Shown here: positions 1-7,989 of the stretch, piece after piece
How the letters are laid out: each line of letters opens with the position of its first letter
How positions within the stretch are numbered: the stretch's first letter is position 1
NCBI GenBank assembly: GCA_030837965.1
Contig: JAUTXP010000047.1
Span: 124,001 to 188,000 of the forward strand
Origin: Acidimicrobiaceae bacterium
GTDB lineage: Bacteria > Actinomycetota > Acidimicrobiia > Acidimicrobiales > JAUTXP01
Reading direction: 5' to 3'
DNA: 64,000 bases
Made by a program: the position numbers and the translations under genes
The notes under the pieces: generated by a model
Databases searched by the model: none
What the model was told of the DNA's origin: nothing
Seen by the model: only the letters and a program-made list of their open reading frames with translations

Positions 1-1439
1 CTCGGCGTGACCATGCGGCCGTTCACCATACGGGTCGTGGACGATCCCACCAGGACGCAGGTGGTCATGCCCACGCCGGCCGGGTCGAACTGGGCGAGGG
101 TCGAGAGCACCACTCGCTGGCCGGGTCGGCCCGCGTCGGTGACGGCGGCCACCGGGGTGGTGGGCGGCCGGTGCTCGGCCAGGATGGACAGGGCCTGGGC
201 CAACTGCCAGTCTCGCCCTTGCGATCGGGGGTTGTAGAACGACACCACGAAGTCGCCTTCGGCCGCGGCGCGCAGCCTGCGCTCGATGACGGGCCACGGG
301 GTGAGCAGGTCCGACAACGACACCGCGCAGTGGTCGTGTCCGAGCGGCGCCCCCACGGCCGCGGCTGCGGCCAGGGCCGCGGTCACGCCGGGGACGACCT
401 CGATGTCGATCTCGATCGCGGCGTCGTCGGACGCCAGTTCGAGGGCGATGGACGCCATGGCGTACACGCCGCTGTCGCCGCTGCAGACGAGGGCGACCCG
501 CTTGCCCTCCGCCGCCTCGGCCAACGCCTGCTTGGCCCGCACCACCTCGTCGCCGATGGGCGAAGGGATGCGGGTCTGGCCGTCGTGCAGGAGGTCGGCG
601 CACTGGTCGATGTAGGGGCCGTAGCCGATGACGACGTCGGCGTGGCGCACGGCCGCCGCGGCCGCGGCCGTGCGGTGGCGGGACGAGCCGGGGCCGAGGC
701 CGACGAGGGCGAGCGAGCCTTTCGTGGCCCGACGGGCCACCGCCGCGGTGGCGGTGGCGTTCTTGTGCTTCGGCGTCACCAGCGCCGCGCCCGGGCCTGC
801 GGCGAGGAGGGCGGCGGCCTCGGCCACCGATGGCGTGCCCACCGCGTCGAGCACGGCGTCGCTGGGGGACGGCACGTCGACCGCGGCCAACTGCTCGGCG
901 GTGAAGGCGTGCACGGGCAGGCCCAGGGCGAGTACAGCCGGGTGCTCGGCCCGGCGGTCGATGGTGGCCACCGCGTCCGCCCGCCGGCCGGCGAGGGCCT
1001 GGTCGACCACGGCCTGCACGTCGTGGGCCGCGGCGTGCGTCGAGCAGCCCACGCCGACCACGAGACCGTGCCCCAGCGAGTAGCCCACCTCGCTGGCCGT
1101 GGTGATGACGGGCTCGGCGCCCAGGGCCGCGGCCACCGATCGGGCCAGGTCGTTGGCCCCGCCTTGGTGGCCGCCGCACACGGCGATGGCGAAGCGGGCG
1201 GCCTCGTCCACGCAGACCACCGCCGGGTCGGTGCGCTTGTCGGCCAACAGGGGAGCGACGATGCGCACGGCGGCGCCCACGGCGAGGAACAGGACGAAGG
1301 CGTCGACATCGCCTGCCGCCCAGCGACGACGAATGGTGTCGCCCGCCGAGCCGTGCACGTGCTCGTAGGGCAGGCCCCGGGCGTGGGCCGCGCCCGCCTC
1401 GGTGACCGACACCGACAGCACCCTCATGGCATCGCTCAC
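1..1439 (-). CDS. cbiG-cobJ: CbiG-CobJ fusion: cobalt-precorrin-5A hydrolase / precorrin-3B C17-methyltransferase (3' end cut by window)
   Basis: This is a bifunctional corrin ring-contraction enzyme. Residues 1 to about 235 are CbiG-like, with GGHQGGANDLA near residue 88 and VGCSTHAAAHDV after it. From about residue 242 a tetrapyrrole methylase begins with LALVGLGPGS; GDSGVYAMAS and FYNPRS (near residue 397) are typical of CobJ/CbiH. CbiG opens the ring lactone and releases C2 as acetaldehyde in the anaerobic-type route, and CobJ methylates C17. The frame is still open at base 1 just after MVTPR, which is normally close to the end of CobJ, so probably only a few residues are missing. The GTG start at 1439 overlaps the cobL stop as GTGA; an in-frame ATG at 1427 is the alternative. 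It is the last visible gene of the minus-strand operon. Confidence 0.9.
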   Translation of the reverse strand, partial: MSDAMRVLSVSVTEAGAAHARGLPYEHVHGSAGDTIRRRWAAGDVDAFVLFLAVGAAVRIVAPLLADKRTDPAVVCVDEAARFAIAVCGGHQGGANDLARSVAAALGAEPVITTASEVGYSLGHGLVVGVGCSTHAAAHDVQAVVDQALAGRRADAVATIDRRAEHPAVLALGLPVHAFTAEQLAAVDVPSPSDAVLDAVGTPSVAEAAALLAAGPGAALVTPKHKNATATAAVARRATKGSLALVGLGPGSSRHRTAAAAAAVRHADVVIGYGPYIDQCADLLHDGQTRIPSPIGDEVVRAKQALAEAAEGKRVALVCSGDSGVYAMASIALELASDDAAIEIDIEVVPGVTAALAAAAAVGAPLGHDHCAVSLSDLLTPWPVIERRLRAAAEGDFVVSFYNPRSQGRDWQLAQALSILAEHRPPTTPVAAVTDAGRPGQRVVLSTLAQFDPAGVGMTTCVLVGSSTTRMVNGRMVTP

Positions 1440-2602
1440 GGTGTTGGGCCCCACACGACGAACACGGGGTTCTCGGCCGCCAGCCGCCAGCCCCCGTCGG
1501 GCAGCCGCCGCCCTCTGGCCGCGCCGACCTGCACCAGCGACCCCAGCCGGTCGGCGCCCGCCGCGGCCCGGTCGATGGCGGCGTAGGTGGCCACCACCCT
1601 GCCGCCCGGGCGCAGCCGGGCCAGCACGGCGTCGAGCACGTCGATCCCGCCGCCGCCCACAAAGGCCCGGTCCGGGTCGGGGAGCCGGTCGAGGCAGGCG
1701 GGTGCCTCGCCGTGGACCACGTGCAGGGGGTGGGCCAGGGACTCGGCGTTGGCCTCGATCCTGCGCACGTCGTCCCCGTTGCGCTCGACCGCGTAGACCT
1801 CCAGAGCGGGCGCGGCCCGGGCGCACTCGACGGCCACGCTGCCGCTGCCCGCGCCCACGTCCCACGCCACGCCAGGACCGGCGGGAAGGGCCAGCTTCGA
1901 CAGGGCCACGGCCCGCACCTCGGCCTTGGTGATCATCCCGGCCCGGTGGTCGAAGCCGTCGTCATCGAGCACGCCCCAAGCGAGCGACTTCTCAGTTGAG
2001 ACGTCCGGTCCCGCGACCAGGACCACGACCGACAGCGGGTCCCATGTGCCGCCCGCCAGTCCGGCCAGATCGGTGGTCGTGACCGACTCGTCGGGCAGGC
2101 CCAGGCGGCTGCACACGCTGGCCTGCCGATGCGCCGCGCCCAGGCGCAACAGCTCCTTGCCCACCGCCTCGGGCGGCGACTCGGGGGAGACGAGGACGGC
2201 CACCTTGTCGTGATGCGCCGCGGTGTCGGCCGCGTCCGACAGAGGCCGGCCGTGGGCCGAGACGACGACGGCGTCGTCCCAGTTGAGGCCCAGGCGGGCG
2301 AAGGCCACGGCGACCGAGGACGGGGCCGGGTGCACGTCGAGCAGGCCGGGTCCGAAGCGGGCGGCCAAGGGGCGGACGATGCCGAAGAAGCCGGGGTCGC
2401 CCGAGGCCAGCACGCAGACGTCGCCCTCTTCTCGGGCCACGGCGTCGAGGACGGCGCCCACGTCGGCCTCGATGGCGAGGGTCCTCGCGCCGGCGCGCGC
2501 AGCCGCGGCCAGTTGGCGGTGGCCCCCCACGACGAGGTCGCCTGCGACAGGGCCGAACGGCGTGTCGCCCACCATGCCCACCACCCGGATGCGCCTAGGC
2601 AC
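1436..2602 (-). CDS. cobL: Precorrin-6Y C5,15-methyltransferase (decarboxylating), CbiE-CbiT fusion
   Basis: It methylates C5 and C15 of precorrin-6B (or its cobalt form) and decarboxylates the C12 acetate side chain. The 388 residues have the usual two-domain CobL layout. The N-terminal CbiE methylase carries ASGDPGFFG at residues 66-74 and SAHGRP near 115. The C-terminal CbiT Rossmann methyltransferase carries GMITKAEVRA at 222 and the SAM-binding loop DVGAGSGSVAVE at 248. The GTG start overlaps the end of cbiD by eight bases, and its stop overlaps the start of cbiG-cobJ, so translation is probably coupled along the operon. The length is normal for the family. Confidence 0.95.
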   Translation of the reverse strand: MPRRIRVVGMVGDTPFGPVAGDLVVGGHRQLAAAARAGARTLAIEADVGAVLDAVAREEGDVCVLASGDPGFFGIVRPLAARFGPGLLDVHPAPSSVAVAFARLGLNWDDAVVVSAHGRPLSDAADTAAHHDKVAVLVSPESPPEAVGKELLRLGAAHRQASVCSRLGLPDESVTTTDLAGLAGGTWDPLSVVVLVAGPDVSTEKSLAWGVLDDDGFDHRAGMITKAEVRAVALSKLALPAGPGVAWDVGAGSGSVAVECARAAPALEVYAVERNGDDVRRIEANAESLAHPLHVVHGEAPACLDRLPDPDRAFVGGGGIDVLDAVLARLRPGGRVVATYAAIDRAAAGADRLGSLVQVGAARGRRLPDGGWRLAAENPVFVVWGPTP

Positions 2603-3707
2603 CGGCCACCACCTGGTCGCCGTCGAAGTCGACCATCAGCACGTCCACCGACAGCCCGCTGTGGGACTCGCACGCGGCCTTGGCCTTGGCGCACAGCAGT
2701 TGGAGGGGCGCGGGGGCGCGGGCCTCCATGCAGGCCTCGAAGAAGTGCCGGGCCGTGGCCGTCGCGGTGGCCGCCTCCACCACCGCGACGGGCGCGCCGG
2801 CGGCCTTGGCCACGTCGGCCAACAGCTCGCCGTCGACCTGCGAGCGGTGGAAGTGGGTCATCATCACGCCCGCGGCCAGCTTGGCGATCTTGCCCGCCAT
2901 GCCCACGAACACGGCGTGGGTCATGCCCGCCGCGGCCGCATGGCGCAGGGCGATGCCGGTGAAGTCGCCGACCTCGACGAAGCAGACGGCGGGCAGGTGG
3001 GGGAGCAGGCGTTGGGCGGCGGCGTCGCTGCGCGAGCCGGTGGCCAGCACGATGGTGCGCTCGCCTTGGGCCGCGGCCACGTCGACCTGCTGGACCACGC
3101 TGGCCCGGTAGCTGGCCGTGGAGAAGGGGCGGACGACGCCGGTGGTGCCGAGGATGCTGATGCCGCTCACGATGCCGAGCCGGGCGTTGCTGGTCTTGGC
3201 CGCCATGGCCTCGCCGCCCGGGACCTCGAAGACGACGCGCAGGGGCTGGGCCGTAACCTCGGCCAAGGCGGCGAGGATCATGCGGCGGGGGACCGGGTTG
3301 ATGGCAGGGGCGCCGACCGGCAGGCCCAGGCCGGGCATGGTGATGGTGCCCACGCCCGGTCCGGCCACCAACACGGCTTGGCCGTCGGTCGGCTCGATGC
3401 CCGGGGGCAGGGGCTCGACCGTCGCCGTGATGCGGGCCCCGTCGGTGCAGTCGGGGTCGTCGCCCGCGTCCTTGACGACGACGCACCGATTCGGTGCGGG
3501 CCGCTCCGATGCCGACTCGACGTCGAACGTCACCCGCCTCCCGTCGGGCAGGGCCACGTCGACCGTGGCCGGCGCCGCGCCCGTGGTCAGGCCGATGGCC
3601 GCGGCCTTGGCCGCCGCGCTGGCGCACGTGCCCGTGGTCCAGCCCGTGCGCAGCCCGCCGCGCTTGGCGGCCACGTCGGGGGAGAGCGGCGGCTCCGTCG
3701 TTCGCAT
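2595..3707 (-). CDS. cbiD: Cobalt-precorrin-5B C1-methyltransferase CbiD
   Basis: CbiD methylates C1 of the corrin ring and belongs to the oxygen-independent version of the pathway. The 370 residues start with the family hallmark RTGWTTGTCASAA at residues 20-32, a glycine/threonine-rich segment typical of CbiD, and continue with NPVPRRMI and TGSRSDAAA. I placed the start at the ATG (MRTTEPPLSP) only two bases below the cobM stop; the reading frame is open further upstream but has no family similarity there. Its presence beside CbiG, in a cluster that otherwise uses a CobN-type chelatase, makes the pathway a mosaic. Confidence 0.95.
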   Translation of the reverse strand: MRTTEPPLSPDVAAKRGGLRTGWTTGTCASAAAKAAAIGLTTGAAPATVDVALPDGRRVTFDVESASERPAPNRCVVVKDAGDDPDCTDGARITATVEPLPPGIEPTDGQAVLVAGPGVGTITMPGLGLPVGAPAINPVPRRMILAALAEVTAQPLRVVFEVPGGEAMAAKTSNARLGIVSGISILGTTGVVRPFSTASYRASVVQQVDVAAAQGERTIVLATGSRSDAAAQRLLPHLPAVCFVEVGDFTGIALRHAAAAGMTHAVFVGMAGKIAKLAAGVMMTHFHRSQVDGELLADVAKAAGAPVAVVEAATATATARHFFEACMEARAPAPLQLLCAKAKAACESHSGLSVDVLMVDFDGDQVVAGA

Positions 3708-3709
3708 AG

Positions 3710-4489
3710 TTATGCAGGCCGCCCGATAGTCGTGCCGGGGGCTGAACGGCGGCGGAACTTGTGGGCGTACGCGGGCAAGTACAGGTGGCTGCGGGGCGCG
3801 GCGCCGGTGAGGGCCGGGCCCACCAGGACGAGCACCGTCGTCGTGGCGCCGGTGGCCCGCAGGTCGTCGGCCAGGCGGCCCACCGTGCTCAGCACGACCT
3901 GCTCGTCGTCCCACGACGCCCGCACCACGATGGCCGCGGGCGTGTCCGGCCCATAGCCGGTGAGCAGTTCCTCGCGCAGCTCGACGGGCCGGGCCGCCGA
4001 CAAGAACACGGCCATGGTGCAGCCCGTGGCCGCGAAGGCGGCGATGGTCTCGCGCTCGGGCATGGAGGCCGACGTGCGGCCTGGCAGGCGGGTCAGCACC
4101 ACCGACTGGCTGACCCGCGGGATGGTCAACTCCCTGCCGACCAGGGCTGCGGCCGCGGCCAGCGAGCTGACGCCGGGCACGATCTCGAAGTCGCGGCCCT
4201 GCTCGACGCACCAGTCGATCTGCTCCTGGATGGCGCCGTAGATGGACGGGTCGCCGGAGTGGAGGCGCACGATGGCCGCGTCGGGGTTGGCCGCGTAGAC
4301 GCCGAGCACGTCCTCGAGGGTCATGGCCGCCGAGTCGTGCACGGCCGCGTCGGCCCGACAGTGCGACAGGAGCGCCTGCGGCACCAGCGACGAGGCCCAG
4401 ATGACGACGTCGGCCCCCGCCAGCCGGTCCCGTCCCCGCAAGGTGATCAGGTCGGGCGCGCCGGGCCCCGCCCCCACGAACGCAATCAC
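3710..4489 (-). CDS. cobM: Precorrin-4 C11-methyltransferase
   Basis: It transfers a methyl group from SAM to C11 of (cobalt-)precorrin-4. The 259-residue protein is a single tetrapyrrole-methylase domain. It starts with the SAM-site strand FVGAGPGAPDLIT at residues 4-16 and has LHSGDPSIYGA at about 76-86 and the CobM-typical VPGVSSLAAAAALVGRELT. The GTG start overlaps the cobI stop as GTGA, which fixes both ends. Length and motifs are normal. Confidence 0.95.
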   Translation of the reverse strand: MIAFVGAGPGAPDLITLRGRDRLAGADVVIWASSLVPQALLSHCRADAAVHDSAAMTLEDVLGVYAANPDAAIVRLHSGDPSIYGAIQEQIDWCVEQGRDFEIVPGVSSLAAAAALVGRELTIPRVSQSVVLTRLPGRTSASMPERETIAAFAATGCTMAVFLSAARPVELREELLTGYGPDTPAAIVVRASWDDEQVVLSTVGRLADDLRATGATTTVLVLVGPALTGAAPRSHLYLPAYAHKFRRRSAPGTTIGRPA

Positions 4490-5253
4490 GTCGACCCACC
4501 CGGCCCCTCTCCCATCTTTTCCACAGCAGCAGGTGCTGTGGAAAAGATCGGGGGGCGGTTGGCGGGGGGGACGATCACGGTCGCCAGGTAGGTGGCGGGC
4601 TGGTCGGCGGCCTCGGCCACCGGGCCCACGCGCTGGCCCGGCAGTCCCAACAGCTCGCCCACCACGGCCCCGTCCAGCCGCCCGGCGTCGGCCAGCGCCT
4701 TGGCCACGGCCGGAAGGTGACGACCGCCCTTGTAGACGACCACGGCGCGGGCCGGGTCGGCCGCAGCCTCGGCCACCGCGCCGGCCCCGTCCAAAGCGGT
4801 GACCAGGGCCAACGACTCGGACCCGTCCAGCACGACCGTGCCCGACCGGGCGGCCAGGTCCTGAAAGGCCATGATCCCCGGCACCGTCTCGACGGCCAGC
4901 CCCGGCCGCTGGGCCACCACGGCCGCGGCCAGCGAGGAGAACGTGCTGTAGACGTTCGGGTCGCCCAAGGTCACGAAGGCCACCACCTCGCCGTCGTCCA
5001 GCCACGGCAGCAGGGCCGCGGCCGAGTCGGTGTACGAGTGCTCGCCGCTCATGTCGAACACCAGCCGCTCGATGCGCACGTCGGGCACGGCCTGGCGGAC
5101 CACGGACTCGGCCCGGCCCACGGCGTCGACGGCCACGGACGGGGCCACCACCCGGTCGGCGGCGCGCAGGGTGCGCACGGCTCGGGTGGTGAGCAGGTCC
5201 GGATCGCCGGGGCCGACCCCGACGCCGATCAACTTGGCCGCCATGGCCGCCAT
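4486..5253 (-). CDS. cobI: Precorrin-2 C20-methyltransferase with an element-derived C-terminal tail
   Basis: It methylates C20 of precorrin-2 (CbiL/CobI step). The 255 residues carry IGVGVGPGDPDLLTTRAVR at the N-terminus and TLGDPNVYSTFSSL near residues 95-108. The start ATG at 5253 has a GAGGA ribosome-binding site eight bases upstream; a second in-frame ATG lies at 5244. The last roughly 20 residues (FSTAPAAVEKMGEG and onward) are encoded by a repeated palindrome (4514-4548) that also occurs in two intergenic regions, so the natural C-terminus has probably been replaced or extended. The stop overlaps the cobM start. A cobalamin riboswitch lies directly upstream. Confidence 0.93.
   Translation of the reverse strand: MAAMAAKLIGVGVGPGDPDLLTTRAVRTLRAADRVVAPSVAVDAVGRAESVVRQAVPDVRIERLVFDMSGEHSYTDSAAALLPWLDDGEVVAFVTLGDPNVYSTFSSLAAAVVAQRPGLAVETVPGIMAFQDLAARSGTVVLDGSESLALVTALDGAGAVAEAAADPARAVVVYKGGRHLPAVAKALADAGRLDGAVVGELLGLPGQRVGPVAEAADQPATYLATVIVPPANRPPIFSTAPAAVEKMGEGPGGST
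4514..4548. repeat. TTTTCCACA palindrome, copy 1 (inside cobI)
   Basis: Two 15-base arms, ATCTTTTCCACAGCA and its exact complement, flank the five-base loop GCAGG. It lies within the end of the cobI reading frame. Read on the minus strand it matches the copy at 45342-45376, with the neighbouring bases also matching on both sides. It is in the opposite orientation to copies 2 and 3, as judged from the loop. Confidence 0.9.
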
Positions 5254-5265
5254 CCCATTCCTCGG

Positions 5266-5358
5266 GGACGCTTGTGGTCCGGTGTCGGCGTCGGGGTCTG
5301 GCTGGAACACAGTGGCGGGACCGCGCCGGACTCCCACCGGCTTCCCGTCGACGACCGG
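5266..5358 (-). promoter_or_regulatory. Cobalamin riboswitch upstream of cobI
   Basis: On the minus strand the intergenic region between cobB and cobI contains the conserved cobalamin aptamer core. GGGAAGCCGGTGGGAGTCC is followed by GGCGCGGTCCCGCCACTGTG and then, after a very short variable part, the B12-box-like CAGCCAGACCCCGACGCC. The GCCGG/CCGGC helix and the GCGG/CCGC helix can both be drawn. It sits just before the GAGGA ribosome-binding site of cobI, so it probably shuts off the cobI to cbiG-cobJ genes when B12 is plentiful. Exact boundaries are approximate. Confidence 0.85.
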
Positions 5359-5364
5359 GCGACT

Positions 5365-6741
5365 CTAGCGGCCGGCCGCTGCGGCTGCGGCGGCGGCGGC
5401 TGCGGCGGTGGCGGCCACGAAGCGCTCGGCCACCTCGGGCACGGCGGCCAGGTGCAGGTGCAGGTACGACGCCAACAGGGTGGGGCAGGCCCACCCGCCC
5501 GGGCCTCCGCCCAGCCTGCCTTCGAGGGCGAGGGCGTCGCCCGCGGGATCGAGCACGGAGTAGTGGAACTCGTGGCCCCGAAGCACAGTGCCGGCGGCGG
5601 CCAACGGGTTGTCCCTTCCCGCCCCGACCGTCGCCGTGCGGTAGCCGAGGGTGAGCCGATCCGTCATGCGCCCGTCGGCCGGCACCGCCCCCGCCAGGGG
5701 CAGGCCGTCGAGCGACCGGGCCAGCCACAGCAGCCCGCCGCACTCGGCCCACGTGGTGAGCCCGCCCGCGACCCGGGCCCGCACGTCGTCCAGCAGCGGG
5801 CGGTTGGCGGCCAAGGCCTGGACGAAGACCTCGGGGAACCCGCCGCCCGCGTACAGCCCGGCCACGCCTGCGGGCAGGGCGGCATCGCAAAGCGGGTCGA
5901 ACGGGACCAACTCGGCGCCCGCCTGCACGAGCAGTTCGAGGTTGTCGGGATAGGTGAAGCTGAACGCGGGCCCGCCCGCCACCGCGATGCGCACCGGCCC
6001 CCCTGCCACGGCGTCGGTGCGACGGGCCGTCGGCGGGTCGGCCACCTCGGTGCGGACGGGAGCGGTTCGGGCCAGCGCCATGAGGGCGTCCAAGTCGCAG
6101 CCCTGGGCCACGGCCTGGGCCAGTCGATCCAACGACCGGCGCACCGCGTCCGGCTGCTCGACCACGGGGACGAGGCCGAGGTGGCGGTCCCGCCACGCGA
6201 AGGCGTCGTCCCTGCGAAGCACGCCCAGCACGGGCATCTCGAGCGGGGCCAAGGCCTCCCGCAGCAGGGCCTCGTGCCCGTCGCTCCCCACCCGGTTGAG
6301 GATCACGCCCGCCACCCGCACGGCCGGGTCGAACGACATATACCCGTGGACCATGGCGGCCACGGAACCGCTCATGGCCGCGGCGTCCACCACCAGCACC
6401 ACGGGCGCGTCCAGCAGGGTGGCGACCTGGGCCGTGCTGGCCGGGCCGTCGAACAGGCCCATGACGCCCTCGACCACCAGCACGTCGGCCCCCGCCCCGG
6501 CCCGGGCGGCCAGGGGCGCCATGAGATCGGGCCCGCAGATCCAGGCGTCCAGATTGCGGGACGGGCGCCCGGCGGCGAGGGCGTGATAGCCGGGGTCGAT
6601 GAAGTCGGGCCCGACCTTGGCGGGCGCGGCCACCACGCCCCTGCGGCGCAGGGCGGCCAGCAGGCCAGTGGCCACCGTCGTCTTGCCCACCCCCGAGTTG
6701 GTGCCCGCCACAACCAGGCGGGGTCCGAGGGCGGCGGCCAC
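5365..6741 (-). CDS. cobB: Cobyrinic acid a,c-diamide synthase
   Basis: It amidates the a and c carboxyls of (hydrogeno)cobyrinic acid using glutamine and ATP. The 458 residues show the P-loop TNSGVGKTTVATG at residues 14-26, the switch region KVGPDFIDPGYH at 42, and a class-I-like glutamine amidotransferase domain with WAECGGLLWL (Cys334). The end is a run of alanines (ATAAAAAAAAAAGR) from a GCN repeat. The GTG start at 6741 has no clear ribosome-binding site. It is separated from cobI by the riboswitch, so it could share a transcript with the operon yet escape that control. Confidence 0.93.
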   Translation of the reverse strand: MAAALGPRLVVAGTNSGVGKTTVATGLLAALRRRGVVAAPAKVGPDFIDPGYHALAAGRPSRNLDAWICGPDLMAPLAARAGAGADVLVVEGVMGLFDGPASTAQVATLLDAPVVLVVDAAAMSGSVAAMVHGYMSFDPAVRVAGVILNRVGSDGHEALLREALAPLEMPVLGVLRRDDAFAWRDRHLGLVPVVEQPDAVRRSLDRLAQAVAQGCDLDALMALARTAPVRTEVADPPTARRTDAVAGGPVRIAVAGGPAFSFTYPDNLELLVQAGAELVPFDPLCDAALPAGVAGLYAGGGFPEVFVQALAANRPLLDDVRARVAGGLTTWAECGGLLWLARSLDGLPLAGAVPADGRMTDRLTLGYRTATVGAGRDNPLAAAGTVLRGHEFHYSVLDPAGDALALEGRLGGGPGGWACPTLLASYLHLHLAAVPEVAERFVAATAAAAAAAAAAAGR

Positions 6742-6845
6742 GGGGCGAGTCTTGCCGACGCTGTCTGGCCCATTGGACAGGAGCCCGGCGGGCCTGCGTC
6801 GAATCCAGATGAAACCGACAACCCCAGCCAGGAGCCGTCACCGCA

Positions 6846-7886
6846 ATGCGTCGCCCCCACCTGGCCTCTCCGGCCGCGCTCAGCCTGCTTGTCGTCGTCC
6901 TCGCCCTTGTCACCCGCCCCTTCGGCGCGGCCGGTGCGCCGAGCGACCCGCTCTTCGCCAAGCAGTGGAACATCCAGATGGTCAACGCCCCCGCGGCCTG
7001 GGCCAGGGCCACCGGCGCAGGCGTGACCATCGCCGTGGTCGATACGGGCGTGGACAAGGACCATCCCGAGCTGGCGGGCAAGCTGGTCGGCGGCCAGTCG
7101 TGGGTGGATTGCCCCGGTGCCAAGCCGTGCGGGGCATGGGACGACCGCAACGGCCACGGCACCCATGTGGCGGGCATCGCCGCCGCCCCCATCGACGGGC
7201 GGGGTGTGGTCGGGGTGGCCCCCGACGCGCGGATCATGCCGCTTCGCGTGTTGGACGCCGACGGTCAGGGCTTCGCCGACGACATCGCGGCCGGCATCCG
7301 ATGGGCCGCGGACCACGGCGCCGACGTGATCAACGTGAGTATCGGCGGCACCCCCGGCGTGGCGCAGGTCTCAGACGCCGCAGGCGACGACGCCATCTCC
7401 AACGCAGTGCAGTACGCCCTCGTCCACAACGTCTTGGTGGTCATCGCCGCGGGCAACGAGTCGGCCCCCATCTGTGACGAGGAGTCGCTGTCCGGCCGAG
7501 GGGCGAAAGCTCTGTGCGTGGGCGCACTGGACAAGCGCAAGCTGCACTCGTCCTACTCCAACATCGGCTACGGGCTCGACGTGGTGGCGCCCGGCGGATT
7601 GGGCTCGTTCTTCTGTGACGACGCCGAGGACGTGTGGTCGACCTACGCCGTCGATCAGGACACGACCTGCACCAACGGGACCAAGGGCTACGAGACGGAC
7701 TCGGGCACGTCGATGGCCGCGCCTCACGTGGCCGGCGTGGCCGCGCTGCTGGCCCAGCAGGGCGTGCGGGGTGTGGCCGCTGCCGATCGGATCATGGCCA
7801 CTGCGGCCGACCTGGGCGTCCCCCACACCGACCCGGTGTATGGCGCAGGCCTGGTGGACGCGGCCGCCGCCACCGCCCCCCGCTAA
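6846..7886 (+). CDS. Secreted subtilisin-like serine protease (S8)
   Basis: A 346-residue exported protease with a signal peptide at about 1-31 (hydrophobic core SLLVVVLALV, then GAAGAP). The catalytic triad is complete: Asp66 in VVDTGVD, His104 in NGHGTHVAG and Ser289 in GTSMAAPHVAG, with the oxyanion Asn204 in AAGNES. There is no long prodomain; mature-domain similarity starts near residue 36 (KQWNIQMVNAPAAW). Cysteine pairs such as WVDCPGAKPCGAW suggest disulfides. It is divergent from cobB and has no evident link to the B12 genes around it. Confidence 0.93.
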   Translation: MRRPHLASPAALSLLVVVLALVTRPFGAAGAPSDPLFAKQWNIQMVNAPAAWARATGAGVTIAVVDTGVDKDHPELAGKLVGGQSWVDCPGAKPCGAWDDRNGHGTHVAGIAAAPIDGRGVVGVAPDARIMPLRVLDADGQGFADDIAAGIRWAADHGADVINVSIGGTPGVAQVSDAAGDDAISNAVQYALVHNVLVVIAAGNESAPICDEESLSGRGAKALCVGALDKRKLHSSYSNIGYGLDVVAPGGLGSFFCDDAEDVWSTYAVDQDTTCTNGTKGYETDSGTSMAAPHVAGVAALLAQQGVRGVAAADRIMATAADLGVPHTDPVYGAGLVDAAAATAPR

Positions 7887-7903
7887 CCCCACGGCTTTGC
7901 CGT

Positions 7904-7946
7904 CTGGAGGACATGCCCTGTGGTTTCCGCAGGCCATGTCCTCCAG
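7904..7946. repeat. GGAGGACAT stem-loop element, copy 1 (subtype B)
   Basis: CTGGAGGACATG (7904-7915) pairs with CATGTCCTCCAG (7935-7946), and CCTG/CAGG can extend the stem inward. Its minus-strand reading shares CTGGAGGACATGGCCTGCGGA with copy 4. It lies between the convergent protease and cobO genes and could act as a bidirectional terminator there. Confidence 0.85.
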
Positions 7947-7955
7947 TCCGCGATG

Positions 7956-7989
7956 TTGGCTCAGTTGGCTCAGTCGCGCAGTCGCTCAG
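7956..7989. repeat. Short tandem repeats at the end of cobO
   Basis: TTGGCTCAG occurs twice in a row (7956-7973), followed by TCGCGCAG and TCGCTCAG, the last of which includes the complement of the cobO stop codon. It is probably slippage-derived; no function is apparent. Confidence 0.6.

Noticed and set aside
171-1586. Long plus-strand open frame opposite cbiG-cobJ, and similar long frames opposite many genes
   Set aside because: They show Arg/Gly/His-rich shadow composition without motifs, while the opposite strand has recognised families.
6742-6845. Possible third cobalamin riboswitch before the subtilase (GAATCC and AGCCAGGAG are present)
   Set aside because: The order and the conserved CCCGC-AAC core are missing, and the downstream gene has no link to B12.
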